A stretch of 6,812 nt of DNA, taken from positions 1-6,812 of the forward strand of contig ONVG01000144.1 in the NCBI GenBank assembly GCA_900321195.1, read 5' to 3'. This stretch comes from an uncultured Eubacteriales bacterium. GTDB taxonomy: Bacteria > Bacillota > Clostridia > Oscillospirales > Acutalibacteraceae. Made by a program: the position numbers and the translations under genes. Shown one piece after another: positions 1-5,573 of this stretch (position 1 is its first letter; every line of letters starts with the position of its first letter). The notes under the pieces were generated by a model. It did not search any database and was not told the origin of the DNA. It saw nothing but the letters and a program-made list of their open reading frames with translations.

Positions 1-299
1 TCTAGCATTTCTACAATAATTTTTCTAGCTTCTAATTGTGACATTCCTTTTACTTCAGGTAATAAGTCACCCATATTATTATCTTCATCAAATACTTCTA
101 TTATTTCTAAATTGTGTCTTAGTCCTGCTTGATAGTCATTCATATCATGTGCTGGTGTTATTTTAACACATCCTGTTCCAAATTCTAGTTCAACAAATTC
201 ATCAGCAATTATAGGAACTTCTCTATCTACTATTGGAACAATACATTTTGCCCCTTTCTCTGTTAATAATTTACCCACTTCCTTAAGTGTAGCACCACT
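1..299 (-). other. valS: valyl-tRNA synthetase editing-domain fragment, AT-rich, partial at both ends
   Basis: Read on the minus strand in the same frame as pepF, this piece encodes IVPIVDREVPIIADEFVE followed by FGTGCVKITPAHDMNDY and then LRHNLEI. This is the hallmark of the CP1 editing domain of class I valyl-tRNA synthetase, which hydrolyses mischarged Thr-tRNA(Val). It ends in an ARKIIVEML helix at the window edge. The residues just before it (about 198-215 of the joined frame) do not show the DERY..L.GK stretch usually found there, so the valS part is cut at its N-terminal side as well. Base composition differs sharply: the first 60 bases contain only 18 G+C and codons such as TTA, AGA, ATA and GTT dominate, unlike the rest of the window. 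It looks as if it comes from another genome or another part of the genome. The family is confidently recognised; it is not a complete gene. Confidence 0.75.
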
Positions 300-890
300 G
301 TCATATATATCATCAAGCTGTTTTCCGTTTTCGCTGTAGAATTCAGACTCTTTCAGCCATGCAGCGCGCCTGATATCATCATCTGCGGACTGCTTGTATG
401 GAAAAAGCTGAGATAGAGTCCTTTTTTCTCCGTCAAAATCTATCTGAGCAGAGGCGATAAGCTTCTGATACTCAGTTTCCAGCTTGTTTGTTTCCTGAGT
501 TTCGGGTATTATTTCGGGAGAGAATGCTTTGAGGAATATCTCACCGTTCAGGAAAAGGAGCTTTCCGTATTTTTCTTCAAGCTGAGGACGGTATTTGCTG
601 TTTACAAGGAGCTTTGTAAAGCTTTGCTGTATATCCGTGAAAACGGGGGAGTATTCGTCTATATACTCTACCTCTTTTTCATAATATTTATCTGTCGTAT
701 CTATAGAGCTGCGTATATATGCAAGCGTCATCATTGTATCGGTATGGGCTGTGAGCCTGTCCCATTCAAGAAAAGCCTTGTCGGCAGCTTCGAGAGAATC
801 TGCGGATGAAAAGTCAAGCTTTATCCTTTCAGACTGTTCCTTTATGCTTTCAACATCGGGACGAACATACTGCATTTCGGAAAATCTCAT
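1..890 (-). CDS. pepF: M3-family oligoendopeptidase (PepF-like), N-terminal part, running in frame into foreign valS-like sequence; partial
   Basis: The frame opens with ATG at 890-888 (MRFSEM...), preceded by a CGGAGGT ribosome binding site at 897-903, and has no stop down to the left edge (296 codons). Residues 1-197 (300-890) read like the helical N-terminal domain of clostridial M3 oligoendopeptidases: a MRFSEMQYVRPD opening, TLAYIRSSIDT near residues 56-66, FSPEIIPETQETNKL in the middle, and DDIYD at the end. These cytoplasmic zinc enzymes degrade short peptides; their HEXXH zinc site lies in the C-terminal half, which is absent here. After DDIYD (codon at 300-302) the family should continue with a segment leading to a KLGY-type motif, but the sequence switches to AT-rich, valS-like coding. 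As it stands the product cannot be an active peptidase. The M3 assignment of the first part is fairly secure; whether the joined frame exists in a real genome is doubtful. Confidence 0.72.
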   Translation of the reverse strand, partial: MRFSEMQYVRPDVESIKEQSERIKLDFSSADSLEAADKAFLEWDRLTAHTDTMMTLAYIRSSIDTTDKYYEKEVEYIDEYSPVFTDIQQSFTKLLVNSKYRPQLEEKYGKLLFLNGEIFLKAFSPEIIPETQETNKLETEYQKLIASAQIDFDGEKRTLSQLFPYKQSADDDIRRAAWLKESEFYSENGKQLDDIYDSGATLKEVGKLLTEKGAKCIVPIVDREVPIIADEFVELEFGTGCVKITPAHDMNDYQAGLRHNLEIIEVFDEDNNMGDLLPEVKGMSQLEARKIIVEML

Positions 891-896
891 AATATT

Positions 897-903
897 ACCT
901 CCG
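897..903 (-). promoter_or_regulatory. ribosome binding site of pepF
   Basis: CGGAGGT on the minus strand, six bases before the ATG at 890. It fixes the start of the peptidase frame. Confidence 0.75.
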
Positions 904-921
904 ACATTATTCATAGTCATT

Positions 922-950
922 ATTTTACATCAAATACATAAAAAAATCAA
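922..950 (-). promoter_or_regulatory. predicted sigma-A promoter of pepF
   Basis: On the minus strand a TTGATT -35 box (945-950) and a TAAAAT -10 box (922-927) are separated by exactly 17 bases, 31 bases upstream of the pepF start codon. The spacing and box quality fit a vegetative sigma-70 type promoter. It is prediction from sequence only, in an AT-rich stretch where chance matches are common. Confidence 0.5.
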
Positions 951-968
951 TTCATTTTATTGATGAAT
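950..968. promoter_or_regulatory. short dyad between divergent -35 boxes, possible operator
   Basis: ATTCAT (950-955) and ATGAAT (963-968) form a 6-bp inverted repeat with a 7-base spacer. It covers the gap between the pepF -35 box and the -35 box of the flavoprotein operon, where one bound protein could affect both promoters. It is short and AT-rich, so it may be chance. Confidence 0.2.
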
Positions 969-989
969 GATGTAATAATATGATATACT
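960..989 (+). promoter_or_regulatory. predicted sigma-A promoter of the flavoprotein operon
   Basis: TTGATG (960-965) and TATACT (984-989) are 18 bases apart, placing a transcription start near 996, about 25 bases before the first flavoprotein start codon. It is arranged back to back with the pepF promoter. Confidence 0.5.
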
Positions 990-1019
990 GTATGAAGAAT
1001 TTTTTGGGAGTTGTTGCTT

Positions 1020-2276
1020 ATGGGGTATATGAAAACGAATACAGCCGTTATCGGCGGCGGTGCATCGGGACTGACGGCGGCTGTCGGGTGTTCAAGACTG
1101 TCGGGAAAGGGCAGTGTACTCATAATAGAAAAACAGCAGCGCACCGGAAGGAAACTGCTTGCTTCGGGAAACGGCAGATGCAACATAACGAACAGCGGCA
1201 TATCCGAAAAGCGTTATCACGGCGATAAGGAAATAATACGTTCCGTTCTTTCGGGTCATTCCTATGAGGATATGTGCGTGTTTATGCGCTCACTCGGCGT
1301 ACTTCTCAGAGAGGAGAGCGAGGGCAGGGTCTACCCGTACAGCAATCAGGCTTCTACGATACTTGACGCGCTGAGAAATGAGTGTGAAAGGCTCGGCGCA
1401 GAGGAATTATGCGGCTTTGATATAAAGCAGGTCAAAAAAGAAAAGGGCGGATTTCTTATAATATCCGATGATACTGATATTTTTGCGAAAAATGTGATAT
1501 TTGCGTCAGGCTCACAGGCTTCACCGTCACTCGGCTCGGACGGCAGCGGATATAAGCTTCTTGAAGCTTTAGGAATAGGGCATACGCCGCTTTTTCCTGC
1601 GCTTTCACCCGTAAGCACAAAGGAAAAATATAAGGAGCTTAAAGGCGTAAGGACAAAGGGGAGAGTATCGCTTTTTGCCGACGGGAATATTATACAGAGT
1701 ACAGAGGGCGAGATACAGTTCACTGACAGCGGCATTTCGGGAATATGCGTTTTCGAGCTTTCGAGAGCGGTAAATGAATTTTTTGCGCTTGGCACTGTGT
1801 GCGGCTCTGAGTATAAAAATATAAGCATAACTGCGGATATAATGAGCGGCTTTTCTTTTGCAGAGCTTTGCGATTATCTTTTTATGTGCAGAAAAATATA
1901 TTCCGACAAGGGAGCGGAATTTCTCTTATCGGGCGCGGTCAATAAAAAGCTTGCACATACGGCGGCTGTCATATGCGGTCTTGCAGGAAAAAAATGCGGC
2001 TCACTCAGCGGACGTGATATAAAACAGCTTGCGGAATGTGTAAAAAACATGAAGTTCACGCCTGTACAGTCTGACGCATACAAGACAGCTCAGGTCAGCG
2101 CAGGCGGTATCGATTCAAGATATATCGAGCCGCAGACGCTTTGTTCAAGGAAGTACAGGGGACTTTATATCTGCGGAGAGCTTCTTGACGCTGACGGCGA
2201 CTGCGGCGGATTTAATCTGCATTTTGCTGTAGGAAGTGCATTGAAGGCAGCAGGGAGCATAAAAAATATTTCGTGA
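1020..2276 (+). CDS. BaiN/HI0933-family NAD(P)/FAD-dependent oxidoreductase
   Basis: A soluble flavoprotein of 418 residues, close to the usual length for the HI0933 (COG2081) family. The ATG at 1020 is chosen because GGGAG at 1006-1010 stands nine bases ahead; a TTG at 1011 directly abuts that site and an ATG at 1029 is a weaker option. Visible motifs are the N-terminal FAD-binding loop IGGGASG (residues 11-17), an acidic residue closing the second strand (LIIEK, E37) for the ribose of FAD, the family signature TGRKLLASGNGRCNITN (42-58), and the C-terminal signature starting GLYICGELLDADGD (381 on) with GGFNL, which places the flavin. Known members are poorly characterised; one, BaiN, takes part in bile-acid 7-dehydroxylation in Clostridium scindens. 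The substrate here cannot be told, and nothing around it suggests bile-acid genes. It is first in an operon with the next flavoprotein, 13 bases downstream. Confidence 0.9.
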   Translation: MGYMKTNTAVIGGGASGLTAAVGCSRLSGKGSVLIIEKQQRTGRKLLASGNGRCNITNSGISEKRYHGDKEIIRSVLSGHSYEDMCVFMRSLGVLLREESEGRVYPYSNQASTILDALRNECERLGAEELCGFDIKQVKKEKGGFLIISDDTDIFAKNVIFASGSQASPSLGSDGSGYKLLEALGIGHTPLFPALSPVSTKEKYKELKGVRTKGRVSLFADGNIIQSTEGEIQFTDSGISGICVFELSRAVNEFFALGTVCGSEYKNISITADIMSGFSFAELCDYLFMCRKIYSDKGAEFLLSGAVNKKLAHTAAVICGLAGKKCGSLSGRDIKQLAECVKNMKFTPVQSDAYKTAQVSAGGIDSRYIEPQTLCSRKYRGLYICGELLDADGDCGGFNLHFAVGSALKAAGSIKNIS

Positions 2277-2289
2277 AACGGTGGATAAT

Positions 2290-3825
2290 ATGATAAGGAT
2301 AAATGAGATATCGCTGCCGCTTGATTATGATGATGAAACGCTTAAAAGGGCAGCGGCGAAAAAGCTTGGAATAGGCGTACAGCATATAGTGTCGGCATCG
2401 CTTTATAAGCGCAGCATTGACGCAAGAAAAAAACAGCAGATAATGTTCAAGGCGGCTGTTGATGTCGCTGTAGACAGGGATGAGAAGTCGGCTGCATCGA
2501 AATGCAGGAGCGCGGCTGTCGTGGATGAATATAAATACGAGCTTCCTGTGGCGGCGCTGATACTCGCATATTCCGGACAACGCCCGATAGTTATAGAGCG
2601 CGGCCGTGATGTTGACAGCAGAACAAGGGATGTTGAGAGATTTCAGACCTTGGGAATACTTGATACTTCATCAAATGTACAGTTCGGTGAGGGCGGAGCA
2701 GGCACGTTTTCTGACGGAAAGCTCAATACAGGAACTAAAGATGCAAGGATAAGAAAGGTGCTGACTGAATTTGCCGAAAACGGTGCGCCGAAGGAGATAC
2801 TTTATCTTGCAAAGCCGCATATCGGTACGGATATGCTGAAAACGACAGTCAGGAATATCCGCAAAAAGATAATATCACTCGGCGGAGAGGTGATGTTTGA
2901 AACAAAGCTTACATCACTGAAAGCCTCTGACGGCAGACTCACGGGAGCGGTATTTGAGAAAAGCGGAGAAAAATTTTCGCTTGATACAAATGACCTTGTT
3001 CTTGCTGTAGGTCACAGTGCCCGTGATACATTCGATATGCTGAAAAGTGAAGGAATACACATGGAGCAAAAGCCTTTTGCTATGGGCGTAAGGATAGAGC
3101 ATCTTCAAAGCATGATAAATAAAAGCCAGTACGGGAGCTTTTGCGAAAGTCCGTATCTTACGGCGGCAGACTACAAGCTTGCCGTACATACATCAGGCGG
3201 CAGGGGAGTATATACATTCTGTATGTGTCCGGGCGGAACGGTGGTTGCTGCGGCAAGCGAAGAGGGCAGACTTGTCACTAACGGCATGAGTGAATTTGCC
3301 CGTGACAAGACGAATGCAAATTCAGCCCTGCTTGTCGGTATATCAACAGATGATTTCGGCAGTACAGATGTTCTTGCAGGCGTTGCATTACAGAGAAGCC
3401 TTGAGGAAAAAGCGTTTGCACTCGGCGGCGGTAACTATCATGCGCCCGTACAGAGAGTATGCGACCTTTTGGCAGGACAAAAGTCCGCAGCTTTAGGCTC
3501 GGTAATACCGAGCTATCGTCCGGGATATACTCTTGCATCACTTGATGAATGTCTTCCGCAGTTTATGACAGACTCAATGCGTGAGGGACTTATTATGATG
3601 GATAAGCGTCTTAGCGGTTTTGCATACGGAGATGCCGTACTTACAGCCGTTGAGAGCAGAAGCTCATCACCTGTGCGTATATCAAGGGATGAGTCGATGC
3701 AGTCTGTTTCTATGAGAGGACTTTATCCCTGCGGAGAGGGTGCAGGCTATGCCGGCGGCATAATGTCTGCGGCTGTTGACGGCATAAAGGCTGCCGAAAA
3801 GATAATTGAAAGTACAAAGCTTTAA
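2290..3825 (+). CDS. COG2509-type NAD(P)/FAD-dependent dehydrogenase, apparently lacking its GxGPAG loop
   Basis: The ATG at 2290 gives MIRINEISLPLDY, the typical opening of this family, with a modest GGTGG at 2280-2284 as ribosome binding site; a GTG at 2281 is possible. The product has 511 residues. An N-terminal KRSIDARKK segment (40-48) is followed by LAYSGQRPIVIERGRDVD (92-109), then VQFGEGGAGTFSDGKLNTG (130-148), KPHIGTD (175-181), LAVGHSARDT (238-247), FCMCPGG (310-316) and the C-terminal flavin motif GLYPCGEGAGYAGG (477-490). All are well conserved in clostridial homologues. The oddity is at residues 78-90: YKYELP passes straight into VAALILAY, whereas homologues have about 20 more residues there ending in VVVGxGPAGLF, the pyrophosphate-binding loop. 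The reading frame is intact, so this looks like a clean in-frame deletion. FAD binding is probably impaired. The substrate is unknown for the family. Confidence 0.87.
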   Translation: MIRINEISLPLDYDDETLKRAAAKKLGIGVQHIVSASLYKRSIDARKKQQIMFKAAVDVAVDRDEKSAASKCRSAAVVDEYKYELPVAALILAYSGQRPIVIERGRDVDSRTRDVERFQTLGILDTSSNVQFGEGGAGTFSDGKLNTGTKDARIRKVLTEFAENGAPKEILYLAKPHIGTDMLKTTVRNIRKKIISLGGEVMFETKLTSLKASDGRLTGAVFEKSGEKFSLDTNDLVLAVGHSARDTFDMLKSEGIHMEQKPFAMGVRIEHLQSMINKSQYGSFCESPYLTAADYKLAVHTSGGRGVYTFCMCPGGTVVAAASEEGRLVTNGMSEFARDKTNANSALLVGISTDDFGSTDVLAGVALQRSLEEKAFALGGGNYHAPVQRVCDLLAGQKSAALGSVIPSYRPGYTLASLDECLPQFMTDSMREGLIMMDKRLSGFAYGDAVLTAVESRSSSPVRISRDESMQSVSMRGLYPCGEGAGYAGGIMSAAVDGIKAAEKIIESTKL

Positions 3826-3844
3826 AAGATGTCTGATATAAAAT

Positions 3845-3880
3845 ATCCCCTTCCGGAACAGATACATTCCGAAAGGGGAT
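3845..3880 (-). terminator. hairpin terminator between convergent operons
   Basis: Arms 3845-3858 and 3867-3880 form a 14-bp stem with an 8-base loop. In the minus-strand RNA the single irregular pair is G-U and the stem is followed by ATTTTATAT. In the plus-strand RNA the same pair is a C-A mismatch and the trailing sequence is GCTTAATTTTG. It therefore suits the obgE-mrnC operon better, beginning only two bases after the mrnC stop, but may stop transcription from both sides. Confidence 0.8.
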
Positions 3881-3882
3881 GC

Positions 3883-4278
3883 TTAATTTTGTGATATTTT
3901 TATAAGAGCGCGTATTCTTTCGGTCCTGTCGGAAAGATAGAGGAATCCGAAAAGCGCTTCAAGTCCGGTTGCAGTGTGGTAGTCATAGGATGATGCATTT
4001 TTTGGTGTGTGAGAGGTATGTGCATTTCGTCCTCTGCGGAAGATATCAAGCTCTTCTTCGGTAAGGTCAGGCTCTATTTTTTCAAAAAGCCTTGCCTGAG
4101 CTTCACATCGTACACGCTCCACCTTTAGCTTGTTAAGCTCCTTTACAGGACGGTTTGCAGAGCAGACTATCTCCTCGCGCACGAATAAGTCAAAAACCCC
4201 GTCGCCTATAAATGCAAGGGTAAGCGGACTTAACTGCTTTGGCTCACAGTCATATATCGTTAGTCTTGACAAATCCAT
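3883..4278 (-). CDS. mrnC: Mini-ribonuclease III
   Basis: A 131-residue protein consisting only of an RNase III catalytic domain without a double-stranded RNA binding domain, the hallmark of Mini-III. In Bacillus subtilis this homodimeric enzyme matures the ends of 23S rRNA in the pre-50S particle. The first signature is LTLAFIGDGVFDLFVR (19-34), with D26 matching the catalytic aspartate of the family's IGDAVYE motif; the usual E after Y is here D30. RRGRNAHTSHTPKN (81-94) and TGLEALFGFLYL (104-115), with E107 as the second metal-binding acid, complete the site. The ATG at 4278 follows obgE after nine bases, and those nine bases (CGGAGGAAT on the minus strand) are the ribosome binding site, so translation is probably coupled. 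Its place behind obgE makes functional sense: both act in large-subunit assembly. It is the last gene before the terminator. Confidence 0.93.
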   Translation of the reverse strand: MDLSRLTIYDCEPKQLSPLTLAFIGDGVFDLFVREEIVCSANRPVKELNKLKVERVRCEAQARLFEKIEPDLTEEELDIFRRGRNAHTSHTPKNASSYDYHTATGLEALFGFLYLSDRTERIRALIKISQN

Positions 4279-4287
4279 ATTCCTCCG

Positions 4288-5559
4288 TTATTCGACAAAA
4301 TCAAATTCAAGGTCATACATGCTTACGGTATCACCCTCGTTTATTCCTGCCTCTTTGAGTGCATCGATAACGCCGGAGCTTATGAGTACACGCTGGAAAT
4401 ACTGCAATGACTCAGAATCGTCAAAGTTTATCGTTCTGAGAAGTCTGAGCAGCCATTCACCCTCGACAAAATATACACCGTCGTGATGAGTGACAGTTAC
4501 CTTTTGTTTTCCTATTTCTTCTTCGGGTATCACAGGAGCGGCTTCTGCTTCATAACGGACGATAGGCGGCAGCTTGGAGAGCTGTTCCTGTATTTCTTTG
4601 AGAAGAGGCTCGACCTGATATGATATAGCCGCCATTATCGGGAAAAATTTGTATCCTTTGGCTTCAACATATTTTTTGAAATCCTCGACAGTTTCATCGT
4701 CAGTAAGATCACACTTGTTTCCTGCGACTATCATCGGACGTTTTGCTATTTCAGGGTCAAAGCTTTTCAGCTCATTGTTTATGGTTTCAAAGTCCTGTTT
4801 CGGGTCACGGCCTTCGCTTCCGGAAACGTCAACTATATGGACAAGAAGACGGCAGCGCTCAACATGTCTTAAAAACTGATGTCCGAGACCCAGACCGTCA
4901 TGTGCGCCCTCGATAAGACCGGGGATATCCGCCATTACAAAAGATGTTCCGTCACCCATTCTTACAACGCCGAGAACAGGAGTTATAGTGGTAAAATGAT
5001 AATTCGCTATTATTGGTTTTGCTTCACTTACGACAGATATCAATGTTGATTTGCCCACATTCGGAAAGCCGACAATACCGACATCTGCAAGCAGCTTCAA
5101 TTCAAGCTGTACCTCATAAGCTTCACCAGGCATACCCGGTTTTGCAAAACGGGGAGTTTGTCTTGTAGGAGTTGCAAAGTGGATATTTCCCCAGCCGCCT
5201 TTGCCGCCTTTTGCAACGATAACAGGTTCACTGTCTGAAATATCTGCAAGTATCCTTCCGGTTTCGGCTTCCTTGACTACAGTTCCCTTTGGGACTCTTA
5301 TTATCAGGTCATCTGCTTTTTTACCGTTGCAGCGGCCGCCTTTGCCGTTTTCGCCCTTTGGCGCGATATATTTTCTTTTGTATCTGAAATCAGCAAGAGT
5401 AGAGAGGTTAGTATCAGCAACGAATACTATATTTCCGCCTCTGCCGCCGTCGCCCCCGTCGGGACCTCCCGAAGCAACGTATTTTTCTCTGTGGAAAGCA
5501 ACAGCGCCGTCGCCTCCGTCACCCGCTTTTATAAATATTTTAGCTATATCTACGAACAA
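4288..5559 (-). CDS. obgE: GTPase Obg/CgtA, ribosome assembly factor
   Basis: An essential cytoplasmic GTPase that binds the 50S precursor and links ribosome assembly to growth and stress. The 423 residues show all three parts of the Firmicutes form. The glycine-rich Obg fold covers 1-158 (AGDGGDGAVAFHREK at 12-26, GGPDGGDGGRGG at 31-42). The G domain has P-loop GFPNVGKST (164-172), switch I TTITPVLG (190-197), DIPGLIEGA (211-219), NKCD (281-284) and AIS (311-313). The C-terminal OCT domain (about 350-423) includes the stretch GVYFVEGEWLLRLL (361-374) and ends in an acidic tail. The start is a TTG at 5559 giving MFVDIAKI, the canonical Obg N-terminus, with AAGGAGG seven bases upstream; there is no nearby in-frame ATG. 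That ribosome binding site contains the stop codon of the upstream nuclease-like gene. No key residue is missing. Confidence 0.97.
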   Translation of the reverse strand: MFVDIAKIFIKAGDGGDGAVAFHREKYVASGGPDGGDGGRGGNIVFVADTNLSTLADFRYKRKYIAPKGENGKGGRCNGKKADDLIIRVPKGTVVKEAETGRILADISDSEPVIVAKGGKGGWGNIHFATPTRQTPRFAKPGMPGEAYEVQLELKLLADVGIVGFPNVGKSTLISVVSEAKPIIANYHFTTITPVLGVVRMGDGTSFVMADIPGLIEGAHDGLGLGHQFLRHVERCRLLVHIVDVSGSEGRDPKQDFETINNELKSFDPEIAKRPMIVAGNKCDLTDDETVEDFKKYVEAKGYKFFPIMAAISYQVEPLLKEIQEQLSKLPPIVRYEAEAAPVIPEEEIGKQKVTVTHHDGVYFVEGEWLLRLLRTINFDDSESLQYFQRVLISSGVIDALKEAGINEGDTVSMYDLEFDFVE

Positions 5560-5566
5560 ATTCTTT

Positions 5567-5573
5567 CCTCCTT
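5567..5573 (-). promoter_or_regulatory. ribosome binding site of obgE, overlapping the upstream stop codon
   Basis: AAGGAGG on the minus strand, seven bases ahead of the TTG start codon. Its first bases are part of the TAA stop (5572-5574) of the nuclease-like gene, so terminating ribosomes are delivered directly onto the obgE start. The strong match compensates for the weak start codon. Confidence 0.85.

Noticed and set aside
624..963. Two small plus-strand frames (61 and 70 codons) opposite pepF.
   Set aside because: They lie antisense to the conserved peptidase sequence and lack ribosome sites; the second ends in the intergenic AT-rich stretch.
1346..1828. A 160-codon minus-strand frame inside the first flavoprotein gene.
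   Set aside because: It is a shadow of the plus-strand gene, whose family motifs occupy the same bases; no ribosome site or recognisable protein features.
1020..2276. A bile-acid 7-dehydroxylation function because of similarity to BaiN.
   Set aside because: The family is broad and no other bai-type genes are present in the window; the function should be left open.
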